Below, piece by piece: positions 1 through 14,000 of a stretch of 64,000 bases of DNA; position 1 is the first letter of the stretch, and the number at the start of each line of letters is the position of its first letter. Source of the DNA: Pipra filicauda (lineage: Eukaryota > Chordata > Aves > Passeriformes > Pipridae); the NCBI RefSeq assembly GCF_003945595.2, contig NW_024104443.1, positions 1,612,001 through 1,676,000 on the forward strand. The letters are read 5' to 3'. Under the pieces are notes generated by a model. That model was not told the origin of the DNA. It was given only the letters and a program-made list of their open reading frames with translations, and made no database searches. The position numbers were made by a program, and so were the translations under genes.

Positions 1-882
1 AGGAGAAACAGGAAGTCTGAAGACTTGTAGAGCTTAAAGCTAAGTCAGATTACAGAGACGTGGTAGAACAGTTCACATGAATGGTGTTTCGCTATAACTA
101 GGTACAGGGCCTTTTGGAAGGGAGATAGAGTCGGGCTCTTCATCAAGGAGTAGCTTGAACACCAGGTCTTCTGCTTTCAAACTAGTGACAAACAAGTTGA
201 GAACTTATTTGTAAGGATCAGAGGACAAATAAGCATAGGACAACAACAGGGTGGGCCTTTGCTACAGACCATCTGAAATAAAAGGGGAAATGGATAAAGC
301 TTTCTTAACAAAACTGGAGAAAGCCTCCTGATTGCAGGCCCTGTTTTCCATGGGTGCGCTTGGCCCTGAACACCTCATGCATAGGCAATATTGCAGGGGA
401 CAAACAATCCAGATTTCTGGAAAACAACCAGGACAATTCTTTCGACACAGGTTACTGATGAACTATTGAGCAGAGGCATTGCCCTGGAACTGTTACTCAG
501 AAGTGTCAGGAATGGGAAGGTCAATGGCACCCTTGGTAATTGAAATCTCATGTTATAACAGATCCTTGGACAAGTGAACAAAACAAATACTTGCATTAGA
601 GCTCTGGTCTTCAAATGAGCAGACTTTAGCTTGTTCATGGAATTCTATGGATTTGTCGTGAAGGACACAGATGCCTAGGACATGGCTGTTTAACTCAAAC
701 CTGTCTTCATCTGCTCAAGAATTTCAAATGCTTGGCTCATTAACGGAATACTTTTTCACACTGAACTACTCTTTGAAAATACATTTTTCTGATAAACCAT
801 AAATCTCTTCCAGCTTTCAAAAGAAAAAGCAGGTGTGAGAACATCAGAATTTTAAAACTGAAAATACCATTTGACATTGTAC
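1..882. other. PPIP5K2 intronic DNA, no exon seen
   Basis: AT-rich unique-looking sequence downstream of exon 16 in gene direction. I found no splice-bounded match to the next PPIP5K2 exon on the minus strand, and no recognisable repeat. Confidence 0.6.
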
Positions 883-1004
883 CTTTGCAAAAGCTGCTGC
901 AGTCATCTGAACTCGTCCCTCGTCAGAAGCGTAGATCTTGAGATCATGTCGGTAAGTGCTGTGTAATCTAAGTAAACCACATCCAGGAAATCCAGCATAA
1001 TCTC
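883..1004 (-). CDS. PPIP5K2: PPIP5K2 exon 16 (last exon in window)
   Basis: 122 nt encoding [20 protein letters not shown] to QMTAAAFAK, ending in phase 0; acceptor TTTGGTAG, donor GTACAATG. The next expected exon (GLLALEGEL in vertebrates) is not present in 1-882. Confidence 0.95.
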
Positions 1005-4000
1005 CTACCAAACAAACATTTTGCTCAAACTCTCATTTTCCACTGGATTATCTTCCAAAGTTATTTACGACATTCATCACTTTTAAAAAAAATATTACTA
1101 TAATTTTTTTTTACCTTGTCCACCTGGATACATACACCTGAAAGCTCTTCCAAGCTCCTCTGCTTGAACCCTGCCTGCAGGGGTCAATTCTCCTCCCCAT
1201 TTTAGAACCAGAAGCAGGGATGGCTCATTTCTTCTATTATCTAATTGCACACAAAGAGAGGAGTTTAGCAATGAAGTAAATTTTAAGTTTTTTTCCCAAA
1301 TGAACAAAAAATATTTGGTCTCTGCAGGGCTTCAGTAAAGGATCTCTTCAACATTATGAATCTTTAATAGCATTCTAACATTAAGAAAATATTGACCTGG
1401 TAAACTAAATGGGCACTTTAAATAGTGAAAACTGAAGTAGTTAAACTATGAAGAAAATATAAGTGAAAAATATTTAGCATGCAATCTGAAGCAGAAAGTA
1501 AATCAAGACAGAAAAACTAAAACAAATCGGATGCTAAACACCCTACAGCTTATAAAAGTTTTAAAGACAGTAGTAATTGTTGAGTGAGATTTTCTTATCC
1601 TAGCTCAAAACACCATCTTAGTGAAATCACTGAAGTTTCTTTTCATGCTACTTTTCTATTACAAAAGAAAAGTGTTAGAATAAAAATTTACTAAATAGTT
1701 TTAGGTATACAATTCAGCATGTTAAGAGACTGTAAATATCTGCCAACAATACAAATATTCATTCAAAACAAAATATCCCTTCTTCTTAACATCAAGACAT
1801 GTCATACCAGTAGTCCATGACTATTAAAATACACAAGGTATTAAGTGATTAGGTGCAAAAGTAATGCAATACCTTCCTCTTCACTGGAAGTCTTAGGGCA
1901 GCCATGAGGAAGGTATGTTAACTGAACTTTGCGATTGATGCCTGAAAAATGCCCATACCTGAAGTGGGGACAAGGAAAAGTGAGAGAGGAAGTGGGAGAG
2001 AAACTTTTAAAATATTTTCCCCCAAAACTACTAAGATCTTGTAACAGGATATAATAAATCTATGCTGTTCACTGATTTGTGCATTTGACCACCATTTATT
2101 GAAGCAGTGCTTCGAACAAACATTAATTCAACAAGAACAGAATTAAAAGAAGTAACAACTGTGCGATAATGAAATATCTTAAAATACGATCTACTACTAT
2201 TTTTTTACAACTCTTAAAATTGGAAAACAAAATCCTAAACAACAACAAGCAGCACTGGCAGACTGCACAAGTAATTTATCTATTCAGACGCAAAATTACA
2301 TTGGCTATCAAGAATCTGGTCTGACAGTGTAGATGGCTACTATTTTTTTAGCCCATTAAGTTCTCAAAGCAGAACTCAAGATTTCAAACAATCATCATAA
2401 ATTTCAGTAATAGCTGTCTGCGCCCTGATAATTTCTTAAATTAAGATTATCCGAAGTAGATAATTTAGCATTCTAAGATTCCAGATCTTTAACAAATCTT
2501 GAAGCCTTATTTTTTTTCTGTTGTTTTCTGTTTGTTTGGTTGGGGTTTTATTTTTTTTAAGTTACTTAATATTTCAGGCATATTGTACAACAATTTATTT
2601 GCAATCCTCCAAGTCTGCTGTAAGTAGACAACTACACATGATGAAAATTCTTACTGGCTCTATCAGACTTCTTATGTCACACTGCAAGAAGCAGACCCTT
2701 CATTTTAAAAACATGCAAGAAGACAAAATTTGATACCCAAGAGAGCAATTTGATACCCTTCTCATGTCAAAAGTATACTGAGACACTAGATACAGTAACA
2801 AGTTCAATTAAAAAGACAAGAAGAAAAAAAAAGAGCAATGGACTGGTTCAAACGTGACATCCTTTCTCTTCATAACCTTTGTGCTTGAATTATTATATCA
2901 TTACATATTTGATAACATTGCAATCCAGGCAGTAACTAGTGAAACAGGTCAAAACACCAGACAGAACTTTGCTGAGGTCAAAACAGCAGAGAGAACTTTG
3001 TTGTTATGAAACCTAAAAATTAGACACTTACATTTCTAACACAGTCTTTAGCTGTTCAAGTTTTGCTTTACTTTCTTCAATTTCAGAATCATTGTTTTGC
3101 CCAAGTTCTACAAGGAGCTGCCTTGCTATATCAAGCACTTCCTAAAGAACGGAAACATAGGATTTATTTAAATAAGTTTCTATTTACAAAATACTACATC
3201 AAGAAAATAAAGACCAACTTGCCTGTAATTGTTTTGGTTTTTTCAGTTTTAGTTTTCCAGACTTATATCCATCACATTTTTCAAAGAGATCAAAAAATCT
3301 TTAAAAAAAGAAAAGTCATTTAAAATTCAGTTAATAAATTAAAATAGTACTTGAACAAGTGCCTCTTAAAGTAGACTAAAATTAGCACCTTTATACTATA
3401 TGAAAATCACGTTAAAACCTGCACTACAGAGGTTAAACTAGATTTTATTCAAATCCCATTTCCCCAGAAAGTTGAGAAATAAGAGCACTAAAAATGTTCT
3501 TTTACTAACTTGCTAAGTATTAAAAAAAAAAAAAAAAAGAATATTCTACATATTTTAATATGCAGCTAATGTGAATTCTTAACCTTCAAGAATGATCCTG
3601 AACAGAAGTAGGGACCAAAAAACAGAAAAGGAGCAGTCCTACACTTCTTCAGCATGTTTTGAATGCGAGAATCTAGTCACAAAATAATTAATTCTTTTTT
3701 ACTGAAATTTCAACAAATTCCAGGTCAATTACATAAGTCATTTTATAAATGCTAACATAAACATGGTATCTACCAGAAATTCTGAGTCATCATACTTTGA
3801 CAAAACTAAAGAACAAAAAGGTGTTACTGTAAGATGACACCTCACACAAGAATAGTTATGATAAAAAGTGAAACGCAGAAGTCACGGTCTAAAGGAGAAC
3901 CAGAAATATTCTTTGCTGCATTATTTTGAATAAAGACATCTACAGATATAAACACATTTTCCTTAAGATCAAAGAGGACAGTTCACAAGCCATGTGTTGA

Positions 4001-5038
4001 AGGAAATCTGTACAAGTAATTTGACAGTTCTGTTAGGAAGAGAGGTGCATGCTTTTTAATTAACTACAATATCAGTTAGATTTAAAAGAAAACAAAGCAA
4101 AAAACAACGTGCAGTTATGCAATTCCTGCTCAACTCATTGCTTGCACAACCCCAAGAATCCTCTGCTTTTAAACATGGGCAATAATTTTTACCAAGATTC
4201 CACTGACCTCTGATGTTTTACCTCCATTTTCATTTTTTGCTTTGGTGTTCGGTCCCCGTGGCGTATTACAGCTATAACACATCTGAGCTCCATCCTGAAA
4301 TTTCAAGAGAGTCATATTTCACAATTCTGCCTACAAAGGTTTTTTATTTAACATTAAACCAACCACAATCAAGACAACTGACAAAGTTGTAGACATCTGA
4401 CATAACTACAGAAGTGATGGAAGGATATGTAAGAATATAAGGTTAACTGAAAATGATGTAAAGTGTAAAATATAAATACTGATTTTAACACTTAGGTAAC
4501 TACAGAGTATCTATTTTAAGTAGTTTTTAAAACAGCAATTTTGAGGATCATTAAATGAGAGAGGATGTTTATTAGAAGCGCATATTAAGTTGGTGCTGGA
4601 ACAGTGATTAGCAGTGGAAGCTATGCATAAAAGATGCTACACTTGAAAATCTGCTGTTCTATACTCAGCTTGACTAAGGGTGAGAAACTCTGACTGCTGG
4701 CATAGCAATTGTAATTCCTTCCTTGTTTTCAGCACACAAAACAAGCATTCATAGGCCAAAGTGGGCACACCTTGTAAAGAGAAAAAAAAATTCACACAAA
4801 AGTTACATCGGGAGTTTGCACAATCCAAGTGTAGCAACTGTTTTCTTACATTGTTCCAGAGGTGGTTGGCACAATAGGGATGTCTTCAGCTTCCAAAGGA
4901 ATTGACCATGGTATCTGAAACTGGGGAGCAAGTTCTCTCATTATGATATTTCTAAAAAAAGGGGTTAAAAAGAAAAAAAAAATCAAGTAAGTTTAAAGCA
5001 CAGCTTACAAAACACACACGAACTCCAAAACAAACCAG

Positions 5039-5071
<33 letters not shown>

Positions 5072-8000
5072 CATTTTTATTAATGTAGTTTTAGAGTACT
5101 AGCAGCCATGAGCCTCTAGACACACTTTTTTTTTTTAATTGTATAATAAAAACCTACTTAAACAACAATTTAAAGCTACTACAGCTGCTACACAGATGTT
5201 AGACTACTGGCCCTGTATTTGAAATATAAGCTTTTCAACTCCAGTTCCTAAAGGAGCTGCTTGGGTATGAATTAGTCTTGTTCTCTTAAATATGCAGACA
5301 ATTAACTCCACTGCCCAGCTAAAAGTCCCTGATAATCATCAAGCCATTCTCAAAGAGTAACTGGCACCTTTTACTGGTAACTTCTCAAAAGTCTCTGTGA
5401 TAAAACTGGAAATGTAGGTACAGTCTCTGGTAATAACCACAAAATTACAACACACTCTCCACCTCAAGAAGGTTGGTACATCTTGCTAATGTTCTGTTTC
5501 ACAAGTGTCTCATAAAAATACACTGAACTTCAGATTAATACCTACATAAGAAGCAGTAACATGGAAGAAAACAACTGTGCATCCTAAAGTAGAATAAGAC
5601 AAAGTTTATTGCTAAAAAGTGTGAAAAAACCTGCTGTGGCTTAACACTGTAGTGTATTACCTTAGAGTATAAGTTGTGAGGAAAAAACAATGAGGTAACT
5701 TTTTTAAAAGAGAATTCAACAGCTACAACAATTTAAATAAAGAGAAATCAAAATGGGTCTGAGAATTGTAACTCTAACTCAAAAAGTGACTTAAAGCAAC
5801 AGGACTACAGCTGTTATCTAGGATTTCAGCTTAGCTCTTCCTCAATAAGATTCCAGACCATTACATGATGCAGAAAGTCATGCTGTACCTCATCAGTGCA
5901 ATCTTACTGTAAAGATCAGTTTAACTGGCCAAAATGGGATCAGCCTACTTTGAGGACAGCACTTGCTTTTTAGTATTTATTGACTTATGATTCTCTTTAA
6001 TAACTGATTTACTTTATTGTTTAATGTAATTACTTATTTTATGCGATATTTAATTTTAAATAATTAATTTAGGAATAAGAAATCTGTAGTATATAAACTA
6101 TACAACAGAGTGAAGAAGCAAATCTGAAATAAATCAGTAAACTCTTACCCCAATATCTTAGCACAATCATCATAGTACTTCATGGAGTTTTTCACAAAAC
6201 TGAAGCCATTCACATCACAGACATAGGACTGTCCATTAGCACGCAGCAAATCAAAGCCACAAACTGTTTGCTGTTTTTAACAATAAGGGTTTAAGTAATT
6301 TATCACCTTCCTTAGAATTGTTTATTCTAAACAAACTTTATATTTTAACAGGGTATTCATCTGAAAACATGACAAAAATATGACACATTTTATACTTAGT
6401 ACCTTTTGTCAGTTCCATGTTAGGTTCACTCATGTCATGCAAACATCTTCCCATTTTTAACTCTGTATCCCCAAATTGATTATACCCTTCTTGCATATCC
6501 CTAGCAGTATCAGTGTTGAATGTCAAGTTCACATATGCACAAACTTAACCTTCAAGATTTACAGTATAAGCAATGAGGGGCCTACAAATTCCCCTTTCTA
6601 ACAGTGATTTTCCCCTACACATAGTTTATAAGGGTGGTTGGCAAGAAATCACAAAAACATTGGAAAAAACCCCATTTTAATCAAAAATTGACAGAATAGT
6701 TTTGACACTGACATACTACTGACATCATTAGTACAGGATACTAAAAGATATTTCAACAGATTACTCTTAAGACCTCAAAGTCCACTTTGCTGATAGAGAT
6801 TCAAATCCTACAGGCTCCAGAATGCCATCACGGTTACATACAGGCAAGGAAATAGGCTGAAAGCCTTTTAATGGAACAGGTGAAAGGAAGGTAAAAGACC
6901 TAGGTTTTGAACAAAGGAATTTTAAAACCATACTTCAAATAAGGACCTAGTCATATCAATACCAAATTAACATTTAATTTGTACCCACTGTAAATACTGG
7001 GTAACAAAAGTTACAAAAACTTTACTGAAACTGTGTTTGGTAATGGTAAAACCATTACCAAAAGGTGTGAAAATATTATGCATAGAATAGATACACTGTG
7101 AGCTAGCAAAGCACAACAGCAACATGTGAATTCAGGAAACCAATGCAATATAAACAACTCATCCAGAACTTTTCAGTATACTGAGGGAAGAATTTTTCTA
7201 GATTAAAAAGAGATGTTTAACTTTTCACCTTCGTAGGCATTCTGCAGCCATTACCACTGCTGGCTCTGTGCTCTAAAACCCTACAGAAGTTTCATGTAAC
7301 AACTAATTAACACTAAATGTTTGATCAGATAGGAAAGTAATCAGCTTACCTTAAAGGCAAGGCATACTTTCCAAGCAATTAACTTCTCTCTTGCATTCAG
7401 GATGACTGGATACCTCACTTCTTTTCCTTCACTATCTCGTTCTACCTTGCCATCCAGAGCTGGAGACTTCCGGGCCTCAGCATGAGCATAGTCTGGACCC
7501 ACTGTATACACCTGAATTGAAAAACAGGAGCTCGTGATTCAGTGTGATTAAATTATGTTACACATACAAACACATTTTGCTAAATTTATCCCAAATGGGG
7601 TAACGACTTCAAAAGATACTAGCTGCTTTCATCATTGAAAAGGTCACACCAAAGTTTCCTCCTCAATGGCATTCTCTGCCTTCAGAGAACATCCATTTGA
7701 CCGCCTACAATAACACAAGAACAGTCATTATAAAACTTGATGAATAAAAATTAATTTCTCAATTATGGTGGCACAGAGGTAAAGAATAACATTTTCCTCT
7801 CAAAAACATCTGCAGAATTTGGAGAACAGGTTAATTTGAGAATTACTTCAATTTACTTATGGAAATCTGGCTGCAGGAATAAGTGATCCTCCTCATTTTT
7901 ACATTTTAGACAGGACTAAACAAAGAAAAGATCTGCCCAGTTTCAGCATGACAAGGTAGGAGCTTGAGAGAACAACTGTGTTATCTCCCCACTGCAGTTT

Positions 8001-11000
8001 TGATGCTCACTGAAAGGAGTGGGGTATATGCTAGAAGAGACTTATCAGCAGCTGGAAAAAGTGGGCTACAGTCTCTAATTAAAAACAAAACTCCAAGCAC
8101 TGATAAAAAAGCATTCAGCTAAACCAGATGATTGCAAATACCAATTTACTGAATTTGGGCAAGAGGGTGAGTTAAGAGAAGCTGCCAAATTGTTAAGAAA
8201 ATCTATTTTCTTGTTAAGAAAAGTTATTATTTTTTTTCTGTGTTAAAAACCCACAGCTGCTGCTTGATGACTACACTACAAGTAGTCAAAGAGATGCCAT
8301 CCTTCATTTGCATCTCTTCATGTTGCAAGAAATGTTTTGGAAAGTTGGTAAACTCTTATACAAATGTCTGTAAACTCAAATTAACCTACTGCAAAGTGTT
8401 GCACAAAATAAGAATATACATTAGAATATAGTGACTTAAAGATCAGGATTTTTCTGAGAAGATGAAAAGAGCATTCACCAAGTGATACCAAGAAGTTGAT
8501 TGCAATACATAAAAGGGCTCTTTTGCCTAGGACTGGATTAGACCTCACACTCTCTACACCCACACATTTTGTCTAAATCTCTTATGCATACTGTAAAGCA
8601 TTTTTTTCACATGTTTTCAGATAGGCTTAAAATAGCCAGAATGAACACAAAGTAATCGTCATACACGGTTGGCTTAACACCTATTTTGTTATTGCTCTGT
8701 TTTAGCATTATTTTATGATACCTAATCTTTATATCTGTTAAGAAAAAAATGAACAAAAGAGTGAGAATTATTACAAATAAGGTTAATGAAGGCTATTTTC
8801 TTCAACTTAATAAAATTTTAGCAAGTAACCTTTGTTTATTAATTAGCATACTAATATAGTTGGTAAAATCTATTTTAATTACAGATTTCTTTGTAACCTT
8901 TACTGTTCAGACAATATATCTAGGGAGCCTCTGTTAGCATGGGAAAGTACATGCTGCTCTGCAACTAATACAATGTAAAAAAAAAAAAAAAAAGACAGTA
9001 TGTTGGGTAATAAGCCTCCAGCTAATCTACATTACAAGTACTATGTTTAGCCAGAACTCAGCTCTGTGATTAGCTAGAATCAGAATTACGTTCTTTACTA
9101 ATGGACTGTATTAAAACAATTAAAATTAATCCCTGACAGAAAGATACACTATTGTCTTTAAAATTGACAAGCTCTTTGATCACTCGATTGTTCTAAATAT
9201 AAACAAGAACAAGCAGTTTTCATACCTTCACGTCAGTGCCATCTGTAGGCATGAATTCCTCATAAATATAGGAACCTGTTTTTCTCACACTGCTTTCAGG
9301 CGAATAAACACTGCTTCTGCTGCCAATCTGAAAGACATATTTTTCCATTAAAAATCTCATGGGCTACTGCTTGAGAAACTTCATAACTCCTTAATATAAT
9401 GCAATTGTCCTGAGAAAACATCTTCTGTACCAAATGAAACAAGATTTTGATTGTTCTCAAAATTGTTTTTGTAAGAGTCTCAAAGTGCATTCACAGTGTA
9501 TGCTTCTTTTATCTTGAAGAATCTGCAGTGGCTGACAATCTACTGCAAGAAACAAGGGTTTTCATTCAATCTGCATGTTCTCCTGATATTAATTCTCTGA
9601 TCTGCCAGTATTCCTAAGCAAGCAGGACATGACAGAATTACTCTGCAATCTTGTCAGACATCTACAGCTTTTTGACAGCTTTAGTACCACACCCTCACCT
9701 TTCGAAAGAGTCTCTGGCTTCCACCCCCAGCAGATGTTGGATAATAAATGTAAACATTGTGGTCCTCAGCACTAACTGGCTTTTCTACAAAGGGCTTTTG
9801 GAAAATTTCTCCATTCACTTCCACGTGATCTTCTCCTTCAATCAAGTTGCATTCTGAAGAAACAGTGCAAAGAACTGAGATGTAATAGTGTGCTAATGGA
9901 ACGAAATTTTTAAGAGATCTGAATTAATTTTGCAGGTTGAAATAAAAATATTGTATTACATTTTCATTTCTCTGATTTGTTACTGACTGCACAAAGACCT
10001 GATGATCATGTCTGCTGCACCAGGTCTAGATTATGTTATTTTAATACTATGTTCCTGAATCTCTGTTGATTCCTTCAGTGTCAGACAGGAAACAGACTTC
10101 TGCAGATGCCTAAGCTTGGATGGGTGGTATATTTTGGAAGTATTTTGGAGAATGGGAAGCACTGTTTGTCTTCTTCTTCAGTGCCTTTTTCTGAACTATC
10201 AGGGAGATAGCAGGTGGACAGTGCACATCCTGTGGTGTCAGATGCCCAGTACCTTCCATAGGCTGAGAACTGTCTCATACTATGTGATTCATGCACCCTG
10301 CACAGAAGATTCTCTGGTATCTGGGATCAGCAATCTCTTCAATCCTGGTTAATTGCATGCAGAAGCTTTTTATTTGACTTTAGTAGCACAAAAGTGTCCT
10401 ATTCTCTGATTACACAGACATTTTAATGTGAAATTCTCTTGTCTTGACCTATCATTGCAATCTCTTACTGTTGATGTAAGTTTTCATTTTAGTAGAAAAA
10501 GTTAGTTTGTTTTCAGCTACACAAAAAATTAATTCCAGTTTATACTCAGAGTATATCACCTGCAGATATGTCTGGAATAGATTTCCCTTACATGGCTGCT
10601 TATACTTAAGAAGGGAAAGTATTCAATAACCTGACTTGTTTCTGCCTTCTAAGTAAAAATCACTAATTATTGTGGTAAATGTAACATCATGAATGCTGCT
10701 CTCTTTGCTCACGTTAGAATCTCAGTTTGAGTAAGGAGGCCCTTAATATTCTAGCTGTTTTATGATATCTATAAGATGTAGGATGTCAGAATCATACTTT
10801 TCAGATGCAAACCTGTACTGCCTTTGGCTGGCACGGAGTTAATTTTCTTCCCTGAAGCTGATATGGTGCTATGTTTTGAACTTGTGACCAAAACTAAAGT
10901 CTTGATGTTTTCATTAAGGCTAAGCAGTGCCTACACAGCCTCAACCCCGCTCCTTTTTCGTACTGCCCCCCACAACAGTACTTAAAATGCTGGAGGAGAA

Positions 11001-14000
11001 ATTAAACTCTGCATAAATCAATTGTCTAGCCAATGAAATTTAGCTTTCCACTACTTATGTACTGTTCTCCAGTGGAAACAAAAAGATGTTCATAGTTTAG
11101 CCATTGTATTTTTTTACCTTGGGGATTGTTTGGATCACGGTTCAGAACTGCATAGCGAGGAAGTAAAATGCCTTCAGCTTTAAGAATACCATAGACTTCT
11201 CTTCTAAAGAAAAGAACAAATGTTGCAGAGTGAGCCAGCAAATCCTGTTAATATTTGCATTTTACAGTCCACAAGTAAAGGAGGAGAAAAATAAACACAA
11301 TATTTTTTTAAATCACACAGGGTAAGATTACACATATAATACTCTACTTACTAATATAATGCTTTAAGGTCACCGACACAGCTGTACCTTTGCAGTGATC
11401 TCTTCAACATCAATAACAATGCGATTTGCAAAGCCAGTCCTTTCCTCTCCTCTCTGGCAGTGCAACAACAATTTGCATAGAGCAGTTCTCTTGTTAAAGG
11501 AGATTGTTAACATGAATGATTGAAAAAATTAATACAGAACAGCAAATGAAGGCATTCAAAACAGCAAGTCTGCTCACTGCTCAGGAGTCTCCAGTGTTTA
11601 TGTATTCAGTTTGCTATTGTTTTATTAATATTTATTATGCATGACTGCAGCTCCAAAAGAAAATTCACTTTCAATAACCACAGGATCTTTGAGTACCAAC
11701 AAGTTCTGTCAAGTATCCTCTTTTCAGAAAAAAATACCATTAGTAAGTCACATGAATTGTACAATTATAGGAGCTTGTACAGCTATGTACATACACAGCT
11801 ATGCTATATATATTTTCAGAGTTTAAAACTTTTTATTTGTTAAGCTTTAGAAAAATGTATCACCAAATTTCTAACTTGGTAAATCTTCAGATGTATCAAT
11901 ATAAAAGCAGCAAAAAAACCCCACACGTGAAGACACATCCCAGGAAATCATGCACACATTAATGAAGCATAACATTCACTGTAATTTTATTTAGACTACT
12001 GTACAATTATAGAATCACAGGTTTGAATTGGAAGGGATGTCAAAAATCTAGTTCCAACCCTTTCTCCATGGGCAGGGAAAATACACTGGAACTGTTGCTA
12101 TGCAATAACAACAAATCCTTCCAGTCTTTGAGAAAAATAGCTTGCTTTTACAGGCAATCGGTGTTACTTACCTGTCTTGTATGTGATACTGCATATTCAA
12201 GTCATTGATTATGAATGGATTCCTGAGTTTTGCATAGGCAACTGCTTTGTCCAGTGGAAATCCTAAAATGTTTATTAAAGCAAATAAATTAAAATCACAA
12301 AACAATACCAGTAAATAGTTTGGAACTTTAGTATTCAAGCTTTAAAATACAACTGGAGACTTAAGTGCAGGGATGCTCCCTCAAGTATAGACAAACACAA
12401 TATCAGTTTAAGACAATCATGAAACTACAGCCTAATTTCTGTACAGTCTGCCAAAAGTAGTGTTCCTGTCTTCAGTTCCCTCCTCCTCCTCACTCCACAT
12501 GCCCTCCACTTCCACAAGGCCAGAACTAAGGCTTTGTTTGAAAATATGATTTTTAATTTCAGCCTACCCCTCTTTGGTTCATTCCTTGGCCTTACAATAA
12601 AACTCAGATACTAGCAGAGATACAGAAATTCAGAGACTCAACACTTCCACTGAGAAAGCAGAATGCCTCCACAATCACCGGACCAAGTGTTAGGTCACCA
12701 TTTCCACTGGCTCCACAAGTATTTGCCAATGGAACAGCTATTTCAATACCATGTCAGATAGGACTTTCTCAAGCAATGGAAACAGTATCATTTCAAAAGC
12801 TTGTATTTTAAAAGTCAGTTGTATTATAGTAACAAGACAAATTAATCACTTGCTAGGAAAATACAATAAAACTACATGATAAAAAAACATAAAAGCACCC
12901 TCAAATAGCTTAAATAGTTTAAATGTTAAAAATATTTATGGTATCATTAGAAGATTTACCTTTAGAGTGAAAAGAAATGAGACAGTCACACAAAGGCCAG
13001 TTTTCTACCGGCTCGTTCAAGATAACATCCTCTTCAAATATCACCACAGTTATATACTTAAACATGGAGAGGCGCTCAAGAATTTCTTTCATTGGTTTGG
13101 ACTTTGATTTCTTAGCCATTGAACAAATCCCAACCGCAATTTGTCTTTCTGGTGGCTGAAAAGGAGGCGGGGGGGAAGGTAAAATAATTATGTTTTCTTA
13201 GAACACAACAGGGTTTTAGCAGCACAATGCCAGAGTAGACATTTTCCATTAAAATTCACCTAATACTAACCTTTAGTTTAGTATTTAATCAGCTAAATTG
13301 CTAGCAGACAACAAAACGCAGCATGACAGCATATCATAATGCATCCTTATGAAAAGTGCCTCGAACAGGAAACTGTTTATTAGCTATATGCTACTTTTTG
13401 AGTATTATATCAGGAAAAAACAGACAAAGATCAAAATCTAAGTCAGAAATGTCAAATTGGAACATCATCATACTTACAGATTACTCTAAAATTAACTAGC
13501 AATTAATTTTTTAACTATGTAATTTTTCTATGTCTACTTAATAGTCACAAGGCTTCTCATCACCTAATATTACAAGTCAATTATGAACAGGAAAACTAGT
13601 GAACCAGAAAATGCTATTCTAGACTTCTGAACTCTTTAGTGCATAAACAGTTTCACCCTTCTTTAGTATTCTCTATATTTACCTTCATGTTAAACCTTCA
13701 ATAATTTCATTCCCCCAGGGGTATTTCTAAAGGCAACAGCCAAACTATCCCCGTTTAAAGCAAGCAAACAAAAAAACCACAGAACAATCCTTTAATTCAA
13801 CTTACTGCTTTTTTGAAACACAGCCAACTACCTTCCCTTGCTAAAACAAACTTGCTGAATTGAGCTGTCTGAGCTGCTAATTTTGCACTACTACTTTGCA
13901 TTTCCCAGAAGAGGTTTAGCAATATTGTCTTGAATTTAAATTTTTCAGGCACATTTATAATCAGTAAAAATTTAATCTGACTAGTCCCTAAAGTGAAATG

